A stretch of DNA of 64,000 nucleotides from Myxococcus sp. CA023 (GCF_010998615.1 NZ_JAAEAH010000003.1:1-64000); one strand, 5' to 3'; shown: positions 32,561-42,099, counted from the first letter of the stretch. Numbers and translations: made by a program. The notes: generated by a model not told the origin, from the letters alone.

Positions 32561-35500
32561 GTGAAAGCGCAGGCGGTTTCCCGTCCAGACGTCCGGGCAC
32601 GCGCGTCCGAGCCAGTCGCCCGACGCGATGAACAGTCGCGACAGCGAGCGGAGTCCCCGCGCCTGCCGCGCTATTTGATGTTTCGCCTGAGCGCGCAGGC
32701 GATATTCCCTTTATCGCAGGGGAACGAATCACCGCTGTTGCAGGCGCCGCGCTCGGAGCCGCTCGACCTGGCGCCAATGAATGGCGAGGCGCCGGGCGCC
32801 GCCTTCGTGGATTCAGGCGCCCCCGAATTCCTCTCCGAGACGGGGTTGGACGAACCTGTGATGGAGGACGCCTCGGCGGGGGCGCACAGCGAAGCCTTGG
32901 AGGCGCCGCCGGAGGAATCGCCTGTTCCCGATGAAGTGCAGCCGACGGCTGACTCGACGCGTGCGGAGGATGGCGCGGCAGTCGAACCTTCGCCGCATCA
33001 AGAGGCAGGCAGCGAGGTGTTGCCTGACGATGCGCGAGACGCGGGCCCCTCCGCTGCCACGGCCAGGGCTTCACAGGACCGTGAGCCATCCGCGCCGGAG
33101 GAGGCACAAGGCACGTCCGAGCAGGAGCCACCGGCGGTGGAGGTGGCGCGAGTCGAAGAGGGCCAGGAAGGCGTGGACGCTGGCGGTGGCATGGCGGCGG
33201 CTGACGCGGCGCCAGAGGTGCCCGAGCCCACGCCTGCGTTGTCCGATTCCCCCCTGGACGTCGTAGCGGATGCCAGCACGGCGAGCGCGCCCACGATGGC
33301 CGCGGTGCGTGCCCAGATTCAGCGCCGGACGGCGGCCATTCAGGTTGCTCCGGTGACGGCGGGCACGGGCGGCGCCCGAGAGGTGCGGTCCGTGACGGAG
33401 TCTCGCGCGGAGCTGATTCGCCTCCGCGCCACGGACGTTCCACGCAGTGCCGAGACCGCGATGCCGCCGGTGCCTGAAGGGCTTCCGGAGACACTGCCGA
33501 CTCCCGAAGACCCGGTTCCCTCGGCCCGAAGGGGCGTCGAGGTGAAGTCGGGGCTGCCACTTCCCACGCAGACGCCCCCCGCGCTCACCGTGAGCCCCTT
33601 TGGAAACAACCCGAGGTCGGGAGACCGGCCGGTGTCGGCGGACCTCATCCGCCAGCTCCACCGGGTGCTCGATGAGGGGCCTCCCGTCTCGGACCCCAAT
33701 GACGAGGCACGATTCCGGCTGCTCATGATGCGCGAGCGCCTCATGGAGCGCTCGGCCCCCGAGCCCGGTCGTGGCACGCCCGTCGCACTTCAGGAGCCCA
33801 GGCCCCCTGAAGTTCCTCCGCTCACTCCAGCGCGGCGTACCCAGACGGCGCAGGTCATCGCGCGGCTGCTTGTCCGGAAAGGGGAGGAAGCGCGGGAGTG
33901 GGTCTCCTCGGCTCGGAGGAGTGCGTACCCCAACGGCGCGCTCGAGCGCGTCACGGAGACGGCCCACCTGGGCGAGGACACGTTCGCTCCGGAGTTCGAG
34001 CGCACGTTGGAGCAACAGCTCAACGCCATCGCCGCCGAGGCAGGTATCGCGGAGGAGGACCTCCAGACGGCCGTCGACGAGCGGCGGCGCGTGCTCGACG
34101 AGCGGACCCGCTTGGAAGAGGAAAGCCTCCAGATGTCGCTTCCGGAGGCCACGGCTGAACTCGGAGGCGCGAGTCAGGCGGTCAGTGACGGGGTGGCGGG
34201 CGGCCGTATCTGGATGGAGGCGCGCGCGCGCGCGGCGGAGGGAGGGGCCTCTTCACCGACCGCCTCCGTCACCGCGCAGCGAGACGCGCTCCTGGATGAC
34301 ATCAACCGGCGCGTGGCGCGAGCGGACGCGCTGTATCGCCGGTCGGCGACAGTCCGCGAGCAGGAACTCGTCCAGGCCGAGCAGGACCAGCGGGCTGCCT
34401 ATGAGGCCGCGGCTCAGCGAGACGAGTTCCAACTCGACGAGGACCGGGGCGAGCGCAGTCAGGTGGAGGTCCAGGCGGATGTGGCCCGCAGCACGGCCTG
34501 GCTCACCGAGCGACAAGCCTTCCTACGCCGCGAGTTCGAGCGGCTGAAGGGCGAGGCACGCGACGCGGGTCGAGGCTACCGAGTGGAGTTGGCCAGCGCG
34601 GGCGACGATGGGCGCGAATCGATTCGCGAGTGGGCCGCGACTCAACTGGGCGAGGAGCGGGACTTCTGGGAGTCGTTCCTGGAGATGCTCGAGGACTGGG
34701 CGGACCAGACTCGCGCCAACGCCGAGGCCTGGGAGGCGCTGCAAAACCAGGAGACGGTCCAGGCCGTCGCGGGCGACCTGGCGATGCTCGACCGGGTTCA
34801 GCGTGCGGCCTCCGCGGGGATCTCTGAACAAGCGCTGCTTGCCGCCAACGCGCTGTCCGCAGAGGAGCAGGCTCTCGTCCACGCCTACTTCAATCCGGAC
34901 CCGGCGGAGGGGGCGAGTGATCCGATTGGTGCCGTGGCCGCGGGCATGCGGGCGCGCATCTTCAACCAGCGCAAGGATTCACTGGAGAGTGGCATCCGGG
35001 ACCTGTTCACGGATTCCGACCTGCACTGGACGGTGTTCGCCGAAGTGGCCCGCGCCGCTGGGAACACTCAATTCGATGCCTCGCATCGGGCGAGCGAAAT
35101 CTATCGCGCCTACCACGGGGGGATTACGGGCATCGGGACGGACGAGGCCCGCGCCTTCCGAGCCATGACGGGGCTGGGGCCTCTCGAGGCCCTGGCGCTG
35201 CGTAAGTGCTACCGGCAGACCTACGGACTGGACCTCGAAAAAGACAGCAAGGGCGAGTTGTCCGGGGCCGAATACCAGCGAGCTCGCGCGTTGCTGGAGG
35301 GGGACCGGAACAGAGCTGACGCCGCCGCGCTCCACACGGCGATGAAGGAGGCCGGTTGGGGGACCGGCGCGGGGACGGACGAAGCGGCCATCATGGAGAT
35401 CCTCCGGAACAAGACTCCGGAGGAGGTCGAGCAAATCTCCCGGTTGTACCGGGAGATGTATCACCAGGATCTCCAGGCCGAGCTGCGGGAGGAACTGGAC

Positions 35501-38500
35501 GACTGGGCCACGTTCACCACGCACGATGCCGATCGCGCCGACGCCCTGCTTCGCAGCGACACCGCGACGGCAGACGCCATCGCCATCAATCAGCAGGTGC
35601 TCGGCTTCTCGTGGGCCAACGCGTTCAACCTCACCTATGGCACCTCGTTCGAGGCGGGGGCTCGTGACGAGGTGGCCGCCATCTACGAGCAGGTCCGCAG
35701 GGATGTCACGGAGGTGCCCGGCAGCGCGGACTGGTCCAATGAAAAGTTCGAGGCGGAGATCACCCGTCGCGTTCAGGCCATCACCAATGCCTACGGAGGG
35801 CTGTCGTCGTACGGCCACATCGGGGGCTCGCTGGAGGAGGACCTCGCCACTCGCTTCAGTGGGCCCAACCGCGACCTGGTGTTGTCGCTGGCACGCAACG
35901 ACCAGACCGGCGCGGACGCGGCACGCCTCGCCATCGAGCGTCAAAGCACGTTCTACGCCTCCGATGCGGAGATGAACCGGGTCCTCGAGTCGCAGTACGA
36001 CCGAGCGCTGGATGCAGTCCGGAGGGACATGGCACCCGAGCGGCGCCGTGCCCTCATGGCGCTGCTCGATCTGGAGGAGGCCGAATTCAGGCAGCAGACC
36101 GGCCAACGCTGGACGCCTGCCGAGCGCTGGCGGAGGCAGCAGCTCGTCGAGCGTCAGATCGAGGCGGAACTGGAGGTGGAGGCGCGAGCCCTCGCTGACG
36201 GGAACATGACCGCCTTGAGCCAGCGATACGCCGGCACGTACAGCGAGTCGCTGGCAACGGCGCTCGATGAATCCACCAGTGGTGTGGACGGCGAGCGCGC
36301 GCGGACACTCCTGCGCCAGGGCGGATACCTCACCCGTTACCAGCGCTTCGACTTCTCGGTGCGTGGCGCGGGCACGGATGAGCAGGGGGCTCGTCGAGCC
36401 ATCGAGGGAGCCTCCCGTGCAGAGCTCGAGGAGATGCGGGCGCAGTGGGCCCGGGAGAATCCGGGCGAGACGCTCGACGGTCGCGCGGCCAGTGAGCTGA
36501 GCGGCTCCGATGACATGGACATGCGCATCGCGCTCATGGGGGCCCCGGAGACGATCGAGGACCGGGTCCGTATCGAGCGTGCACGCATGGCCCTGGAGGA
36601 ACCCTCGCAGGGAATCGCGGGCCCCGAGCAGGCGCTCATGCAGATACGCCTGGCCCAACTGGAGGCTCTCGCCGACCGCATGTACGACGCGGACGTCTCC
36701 CCGGAGGAGCGGGCACGGCTGCTGGGTGACTTCGACTTCCACGCCGATGCGGTGCGGACCGCCGTGGAGGACCATCGCGCCGCGGTGGCGGAGATGACCG
36801 ACAGCATCGCCAACGTGGTGGGGATCACCGTGGCGCTGATTGTGGGGGGAGTGGGAGCGATCTTCACCGGCGGGGCCTCCGCCGCCATTGCGCTGGCCAT
36901 CATCGCGTCCATGGCGAGCACGGCCGCCTCCATGGGGACGCGGTGGTTGTTGCTGGGAAACCAGTACGGCCACGAGGAAATCCTCATGGACCTGGGGCTG
37001 GGGCTGGTGGATGCCCTGGTCGGGGGGCTGACAGCGGGGTTTGGCAATCGCCTGCTGGGCATCAGCCAGATTGGCCGTGCCGTCGCAGCGCCGGTGGTGA
37101 CGCGCGCTGGCATGAGGGGGGCGGCACAGCGGCTGTCGATGTCGCTGCGGCAGCTCTTCGTGGGCAGCACCGGGCGGCTGACGCAGGCGACCCGTTCCAT
37201 CGCCATGCTCGAGCGCATGTTGCAAGGCGGGCGGCTCAGCCAGCTCGCCGCACACGGCATCGCGCAGACGATGGAGAACGCGGTGCAGTCGCTGCCCTCC
37301 GCCGTCATCGCCAACGTGGCGAACGACCAGGTCTGGGAGCATGGCAACCCGCTGGTGAACATCGTGCGTGGCACCTCGGAGCAGATGGGGCACGGGCTGG
37401 CCCTGGGGCTCGCCATGAGTGCAGGGCACGCCTCGGTGAGCCATGTGGGCGGCGCGGCCTGGCGGTTTGCTCGTGGCCCCCGGCTTGGAAGTACCCCGGA
37501 CGTGTTGTCGCACGAGCATCTGCTGACCTCTCCGGAGTCCCACGAGGCGGCGCTTCGCGAGTTCCAGCGTCGCAACCCGGGGAGCTCGGAGCAGGACTTC
37601 CAGGCGCTGGTGAATGAACAACGACGCCTGCATCTGGAAGGGTTCCTGGCGGAGGGCCGAGGCCGGACGGAGGCCGACTTCAACCAGATGCTCGAAGGGG
37701 AGCGCGCCGCGCGGATCGCCGAGTACCAGCAGATGCATCCAGGCCGCACGTCGGCTGAATTCGATGCGGACGTAGGCCGCCGCAGCGGTGAGGCACATTC
37801 AGAGGTGTCGCGCACGGCGAAGGCCCTGGAAGCGGTGCGGACGCAGATGGAGGAGGGGCTCCCGGAGGACGCGCGGGCACTTGCTCGTGAGGTTCCGGTG
37901 ACGTCGGTGTCGGCCTCGGAGATGGCGCGCTTGCAGGGCAGCCTCACGGCGGAGGCCGCAGTGGTCATTCGTGATGGCCAGGTGCACCTGGTGGTGCGCG
38001 AGGGCGCGAATCCGGCCGCGGTGCGCGAGCAAGCCGCGCGTCTGGTGGAGCTGGTGGAGCCCGGCACCGCGGGGCGCGCGAAGGACCCATCGCTCTCCCT
38101 GCCACGAGACCTGCGTGACCGGGTTCCCGTCCACGTCAATCCGAAGCTCACGGGAGGCTCGGTGCAGGTGCATTACGTGTCACACAAGGACGTCATCGTC
38201 GGCGTGTGGCTCGAGGTGGGACCACAGGCACGGGCCGTGGACATCCACATGCATGTGCAGACGGCGCGTTCCATGCGCCAGCTCCAGGGCTTGAGCGGCT
38301 CCGTGCAGCGGTTGCTGGCGGAGGTCCGGCAGTGGTTCGGCGCCAATCCGGGAGCGAGGCCGGGAACCATCGCGTGGGAGGCCAGGCTCGAGCTGGAGAA
38401 GCTCCCGCGAATCATCCAGGAGCGGGCACAGGCGCTTCGGTTGGCCACGGACCCTGACGTCCGGACTCGCATCGCGTTCGAAATCGAGACGTTGCGGCTG

Positions 38501-40666
38501 CAGGTGGAGACACATACCGCGAACGTCCGGGCGATGAGCCTGGAGCCGGGTGTCGGCTTCGTCGCGGCGACGGTGCCAGATGAGGCGACGGTTGTTGCTC
38601 GCCTCGCGGAAATGCCCCCCGAGTTGCGGCAGATTCTTCGGGAACGAGGACCTCTGGTCGAGGCCTACGTGGCGATGAATCCGGAGTTCTTCCGCACGTT
38701 GGTGATGCCGCGTGGGGAGACGGCCCTTGCGGCGAATGAAGTCAGCGTGGAGCGCACCCAGAGATTGGCGGACATCCTCCTTCGCTTGCTGGGCGGGCGC
38801 GATGCGAGGGATCTGGCGTCACCAGGGCTGCTGCCGCTGGCGGAGACCCACCTCCACTTGGGGGGCATGCTCGAGGCGGAACACATCGTCCGGCACTTGG
38901 AGGCACTCATTGATGATACGGCGAACCCCGGAAGCACTCGCGGGGAGCTCAATCGCTGGATCAAGGCCGTCAACGATCTGCTTTCCGGGCGTGAGGAGAG
39001 GCGCCGCATCTCCGAAGCGGATCGTGCTCGCTTCACGCAGTCCCAGAAAGACGCGCGGGCCGCCCTCAAGGCGTACGACGAGGCCTACCGATCCTCGCTC
39101 GTCAGGCCGACGCCCGAGGATGCGGCCGTCCTCCACGTGTTGCGTGAGAAGCTGATCGCGCGCATCCAGGCCGTTGTCTCGATGCCCTTGGCCGATGCCA
39201 CGATGAAGCCCTTGCTCACGTCATTCTTCGCCGAGTTCGTTCGGCAGAAGCGATTCCTGCTCGGAAGGAAATCGGGCCTCGAGCTCCTCACGATGGCGGC
39301 AAGTGACCTGCATGAGCACGGCGTGTCGATGCTCGAGTTGCGCCAGGGACTCTCCGATCATGTCGAGGCCTGGTTCGAGGCCATGAGGCAATCTGGAGCG
39401 GATTTTGTTCAGGGCCTCATTGTCACGCAGGTGAAGAACTACGCGGCGGATCCGAAGTTCATCCCGGAGATCATGCGCCGAATCCGCGATGACGAGCTGG
39501 CCTACGTTCTTGGGTTCGATCTGAGCGGGCTGGAATCCGGAGGCCGCGGAAAGGACACGGTGGGGCTGAGAGCTGCCTATCTCAAGCCCTTCCTGGAGGT
39601 CCATCAGTACAATCGTCAGCAACTGGTGGGACTGCTCGAAGGCAACGAAGGGCTGCGAGACGGTGTTCAGCAATTCCTCGAGTCCAGTTCGGACCTCCGC
39701 TTCCATTTCCTCGTCCAACGTCTCGGTCTACCTGCGAATACACCTCCCCTTGTGGTCGCGGAAAGGCTGGCTCAAGCCATTCAGGATGGGACCGTGGGCG
39801 CACGGGAACTGGGCGTCTGGAATCGGGTGATGCGCGACGCCATCACGCACGTCGGGGTTGAGCATCAAACGAACTACCTCGCGCCGCGGGATGGCTTCCG
39901 GGGCTTGTTGGGGATCACCGTCCATGCGGGCGAGCAGGTGCGGGGGCAGGTTTCGCTGAGTTCGTTGCTGGAAGACGTGCGTCTCGTCCTCGATTACGGG
40001 TCGGATCGCGTCGGCCATGGTGTGATTCTCGGCACCTCCTTCGTCGACCCGGGGCACCCGGTGCGTGTCAACTCCAGGTTGATGGCAAGCCTGGGGTTCA
40101 AGGAGCGAAAGGGTGTGTGGGTTCGCGGGAAGGAGCGCTACACGGTGGAGGCGCTCCTGGCGATGGAGCAGAAACGGAGACAACTCCTGGTCCAGGCTGT
40201 CAACCTCGGCGTGGTGATCGAAATCAACCCGACGTCGAACGTGTTGCTGAGCGGGCTCGACCCATGGTCGGCACATCCGGTGGCGCGTATGCTGCAGGAC
40301 GAACCCGCACTTCGCGTTTCCGTGAACACGGACAACGCCGGCATGCACTTGACCAATCCGCGTCTGGAGCTGGCCTACCTGCTGGCGACCGAGTCCTTGA
40401 CGTACCCTCAAGCCGTCCGGGTGGTCCTTGAAGGATTCGCGTCTCGCATGGGCGGCCGTCCGATTGCGGACGCCGAGAACCTGCGCAAGCAGATGGAAGA
40501 CGCCATCGTGCTGGCCACGCGGACGAGCGGCGAGCGTATGCTCGTGCTGGAAGAACTGGCGCGCCGCTACGGCCTGCAGGCGCCAGCGCCTGCGACCGGC
40601 ATCGAAGTCGACGATGGTGCATTTCGACAGGCCCTGTCCCCCTACCTCCGCCTCATCCTGCAATGA
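32561..40666 (+). CDS. Giant putative eCIS effector: annexin-like repeats plus adenosine-deaminase-family domain
   Basis: Protein of 2701 residues. Layout: disordered Pro/Glu/Ala-rich N-terminus (1 to about 430); coiled, Arg/Glu-rich region (about 430-790); annexin-type repeats with GTDE loops at 859-862, 938-941 and 1271-1274 and AxxLxxAM-type helices (about 800-1370); a hydrophobic Gly/Ala region (VALIVGGVGAIFTGGAS, about 1420-1630); three 28-residue repeats (about 1665-1750); a helical spacer; and a C-terminal adenosine deaminase domain (about 2085-2690). The last has H2097xH2099, ITVHAGE with H2455 and E2458, RVGHG with H2486, INPTSNV and VNTDN with D2591, matching the zinc and catalytic residues of adenosine deaminase. 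GTG start follows AAGGAGG. Divergent placement beside a complete eCIS operon makes payload the best reading. Function and export are inferred. Confidence 0.85.
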   Translation: MKAQAVSRPDVRARASEPVARRDEQSRQRAESPRLPRYLMFRLSAQAIFPLSQGNESPLLQAPRSEPLDLAPMNGEAPGAAFVDSGAPEFLSETGLDEPVMEDASAGAHSEALEAPPEESPVPDEVQPTADSTRAEDGAAVEPSPHQEAGSEVLPDDARDAGPSAATARASQDREPSAPEEAQGTSEQEPPAVEVARVEEGQEGVDAGGGMAAADAAPEVPEPTPALSDSPLDVVADASTASAPTMAAVRAQIQRRTAAIQVAPVTAGTGGAREVRSVTESRAELIRLRATDVPRSAETAMPPVPEGLPETLPTPEDPVPSARRGVEVKSGLPLPTQTPPALTVSPFGNNPRSGDRPVSADLIRQLHRVLDEGPPVSDPNDEARFRLLMMRERLMERSAPEPGRGTPVALQEPRPPEVPPLTPARRTQTAQVIARLLVRKGEEAREWVSSARRSAYPNGALERVTETAHLGEDTFAPEFERTLEQQLNAIAAEAGIAEEDLQTAVDERRRVLDERTRLEEESLQMSLPEATAELGGASQAVSDGVAGGRIWMEARARAAEGGASSPTASVTAQRDALLDDINRRVARADALYRRSATVREQELVQAEQDQRAAYEAAAQRDEFQLDEDRGERSQVEVQADVARSTAWLTERQAFLRREFERLKGEARDAGRGYRVELASAGDDGRESIREWAATQLGEERDFWESFLEMLEDWADQTRANAEAWEALQNQETVQAVAGDLAMLDRVQRAASAGISEQALLAANALSAEEQALVHAYFNPDPAEGASDPIGAVAAGMRARIFNQRKDSLESGIRDLFTDSDLHWTVFAEVARAAGNTQFDASHRASEIYRAYHGGITGIGTDEARAFRAMTGLGPLEALALRKCYRQTYGLDLEKDSKGELSGAEYQRARALLEGDRNRADAAALHTAMKEAGWGTGAGTDEAAIMEILRNKTPEEVEQISRLYREMYHQDLQAELREELDDWATFTTHDADRADALLRSDTATADAIAINQQVLGFSWANAFNLTYGTSFEAGARDEVAAIYEQVRRDVTEVPGSADWSNEKFEAEITRRVQAITNAYGGLSSYGHIGGSLEEDLATRFSGPNRDLVLSLARNDQTGADAARLAIERQSTFYASDAEMNRVLESQYDRALDAVRRDMAPERRRALMALLDLEEAEFRQQTGQRWTPAERWRRQQLVERQIEAELEVEARALADGNMTALSQRYAGTYSESLATALDESTSGVDGERARTLLRQGGYLTRYQRFDFSVRGAGTDEQGARRAIEGASRAELEEMRAQWARENPGETLDGRAASELSGSDDMDMRIALMGAPETIEDRVRIERARMALEEPSQGIAGPEQALMQIRLAQLEALADRMYDADVSPEERARLLGDFDFHADAVRTAVEDHRAAVAEMTDSIANVVGITVALIVGGVGAIFTGGASAAIALAIIASMASTAASMGTRWLLLGNQYGHEEILMDLGLGLVDALVGGLTAGFGNRLLGISQIGRAVAAPVVTRAGMRGAAQRLSMSLRQLFVGSTGRLTQATRSIAMLERMLQGGRLSQLAAHGIAQTMENAVQSLPSAVIANVANDQVWEHGNPLVNIVRGTSEQMGHGLALGLAMSAGHASVSHVGGAAWRFARGPRLGSTPDVLSHEHLLTSPESHEAALREFQRRNPGSSEQDFQALVNEQRRLHLEGFLAEGRGRTEADFNQMLEGERAARIAEYQQMHPGRTSAEFDADVGRRSGEAHSEVSRTAKALEAVRTQMEEGLPEDARALAREVPVTSVSASEMARLQGSLTAEAAVVIRDGQVHLVVREGANPAAVREQAARLVELVEPGTAGRAKDPSLSLPRDLRDRVPVHVNPKLTGGSVQVHYVSHKDVIVGVWLEVGPQARAVDIHMHVQTARSMRQLQGLSGSVQRLLAEVRQWFGANPGARPGTIAWEARLELEKLPRIIQERAQALRLATDPDVRTRIAFEIETLRLQVETHTANVRAMSLEPGVGFVAATVPDEATVVARLAEMPPELRQILRERGPLVEAYVAMNPEFFRTLVMPRGETALAANEVSVERTQRLADILLRLLGGRDARDLASPGLLPLAETHLHLGGMLEAEHIVRHLEALIDDTANPGSTRGELNRWIKAVNDLLSGREERRRISEADRARFTQSQKDARAALKAYDEAYRSSLVRPTPEDAAVLHVLREKLIARIQAVVSMPLADATMKPLLTSFFAEFVRQKRFLLGRKSGLELLTMAASDLHEHGVSMLELRQGLSDHVEAWFEAMRQSGADFVQGLIVTQVKNYAADPKFIPEIMRRIRDDELAYVLGFDLSGLESGGRGKDTVGLRAAYLKPFLEVHQYNRQQLVGLLEGNEGLRDGVQQFLESSSDLRFHFLVQRLGLPANTPPLVVAERLAQAIQDGTVGARELGVWNRVMRDAITHVGVEHQTNYLAPRDGFRGLLGITVHAGEQVRGQVSLSSLLEDVRLVLDYGSDRVGHGVILGTSFVDPGHPVRVNSRLMASLGFKERKGVWVRGKERYTVEALLAMEQKRRQLLVQAVNLGVVIEINPTSNVLLSGLDPWSAHPVARMLQDEPALRVSVNTDNAGMHLTNPRLELAYLLATESLTYPQAVRVVLEGFASRMGGRPIADAENLRKQMEDAIVLATRTSGERMLVLEELARRYGLQAPAPATGIEVDDGAFRQALSPYLRLILQ

Positions 40667-41679
40667 CCCAGGTCCCGAACGAGCCCCCACGACATCCCGT
40701 GTTTGCACGGTGCATCCGCGACTTGGGAACCGAGTTCCTCATCGCGCATCAGCACGCCCGGCTGTACACGCTGCCCGGGATGGCGGGCGCTCCGCGCGTG
40801 TTCCTCACGGGACTGGCCGCGATTCGCGACATGCCGTCCTTGCTCGCGACCGTGCGGCTGCATTCCTCTCTGGATGCAAAGCTCCTGGGGGCCAAGGCGA
40901 AGCAGGCCGTGGAGCAACTGAACGAGGCCCTGAGCGGCGACGTGGCGAAGGGCGAGGCGCCTGAAGCCGCGTTTGAGCGATGGGTTCAGGGGATGGGGGC
41001 GGTGCTGCTTCGGCACGAAGGAGATCGGCTCTTCGATCCGAAGATTCTCCTGGAGCAGCAGCTCTCCATGGGAGGGGATGGCCTGCGGACGGACATGGCG
41101 CTTGCGCGCTTCGGCCTGGAGAGGGTGTTGGGCCGCGAGCCCGAGGTTCAGCTTCCAGCGCCCGTGCTCCCCCGTGACGAGGTGCCTTCGCGAGGTGAGG
41201 GGAGGGTGGAGGTCATCGAGTTGGGGGACCTCGTCTATGGTTGGTGGGCGGGGGGCGAGAAGCCCTTGATGGATGCGCTGGGTGATGCCCGGAGTGCCGT
41301 TCGGTTCCGGTGGGTTCATGGCATCACGGGGTACCGGGCGGGGAGCGTGTTCGCCGCGGGGTTCGCGGAGGCACTCCGAGAAGCGGTTCCCGAACGCTTC
41401 TGGGAGGTCATCGAGAAGATCTATCGCTGGCAGAACGACGTGGGGGCGCGTGTCACTCGGGAGGTCGTGAGGGACTTGCCGGTGGACCCCGACGCGGTTC
41501 TGGCGCGTGCATCCGCGCCAGACATCATGGAAAAGGTTCAGAGAGACCAGGCCATGGTGACGACCTGCGCCATTCCGCCCATCCGCCCGGCATTCGTCGT
41601 GGGACGCAAGCTGTTCCTGGGGCGAGAGAAGTACCCGGAGCTGGCCGCCGAGGTTCGCAGGCTCGCGAGTGTCTTCTGA
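40663..41679 (+). CDS. Partner of the giant effector; DsbA-like thioredoxin fold lacking cysteines (tentative)
   Basis: Protein of 338 residues whose ATG overlaps the effector stop (ATGA), so the two are co-translated. The first 170 residues are unassigned. The C-terminal half follows the DsbA/2-hydroxychromene-isomerase pattern: RVEVIELGDLVYGWWAGGEK where family members have a CxxC after the first strand, then AFAA-type helix, RFWEVIEKIYRWQND, and a cis-Pro-like IPPIRPAFVVGRKLF. The CxxC is replaced by YGWW, so redox activity is not expected. It could be an immunity protein, an effector chaperone or a loading adaptor; nothing in the sequence decides between them. Confidence 0.75.
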   Translation: MTQVPNEPPRHPVFARCIRDLGTEFLIAHQHARLYTLPGMAGAPRVFLTGLAAIRDMPSLLATVRLHSSLDAKLLGAKAKQAVEQLNEALSGDVAKGEAPEAAFERWVQGMGAVLLRHEGDRLFDPKILLEQQLSMGGDGLRTDMALARFGLERVLGREPEVQLPAPVLPRDEVPSRGEGRVEVIELGDLVYGWWAGGEKPLMDALGDARSAVRFRWVHGITGYRAGSVFAAGFAEALREAVPERFWEVIEKIYRWQNDVGARVTREVVRDLPVDPDAVLARASAPDIMEKVQRDQAMVTTCAIPPIRPAFVVGRKLFLGREKYPELAAEVRRLASVF

Positions 41680-41802
41680 GATCACCTCGAGTACACCAGA
41701 GGTGAAGATTGACATATTCATGGGTGTCGTGAATTGTGCTATTTTGTGGATTCAGAGTTTGCCTTTGGGTGTTCTGATTGAGAGGTGTGCGGTCGACCTT
41801 GG
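41680..41802. other. AT-richer junction downstream of the effector pair
   Basis: Sequence such as TTGACATATTCATGGGTGTC is much less GC-rich than its surroundings. A TTGACA at about 41709 has no matching -10 at the right distance. It marks the left edge of the decayed accessory strip. Confidence 0.3.
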
Positions 41803-42099
41803 CTCATCGAAGCCGGCTTTCCGGCCGACGACATCCTGGTCGTCGACGGTGCTGTGTACGTGGGCCGCGACGCCCACGTGACTCTGGAGGCATCCCGCGA
41901 GATGCTCCAGGCCCCCGAGGGGAGCGCAGAGCAGTACCGCACGACCAACCTCGTCGGCACGGGAGTGACGAAGAACTGCGTCAACCCCACCGCCGAGTTC
42001 AATACCTATACCAACCTGAGCAAGGGGTTGGATCAGGCCATCATCAACTACAATGAGCGGGGCCTGCGACTCGTCCGTGCCGTGAAGGCACTTCGCTAA
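41803..42099 (+). pseudogene. Truncated HEIGH-type (M57-like) metallopeptidase
   Basis: The frame reads LIEAGFPADDILVVDGAVYV, then GRDAHVTLEASREMLQAPEG, YRTTNLVGTGVTKNCVNPTA and DQAIINYNERGLR. This is the propeptide and beginning of the catalytic domain of the dual-action HEIGH metallopeptidases common in myxobacteria. The signal peptide is missing at the left and the HExGH zinc site at the right; after NYNERGLR the frame drifts into RAVKALR and stops. The native start is also absent. It cannot be an active protease. Confidence 0.65.

Noticed and set aside
34979-37798. 939-codon minus-strand open frame inside the giant effector gene
   Set aside because: Its translation is His/Arg/Pro/Leu-rich, typical of the shadow of a GC-rich gene; the plus frame has recognisable domains.
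41700-41760. Promoter with TTGACA near 41709
   Set aside because: The only plausible -10 is about 25 bp away, too far for a sigma70 promoter.
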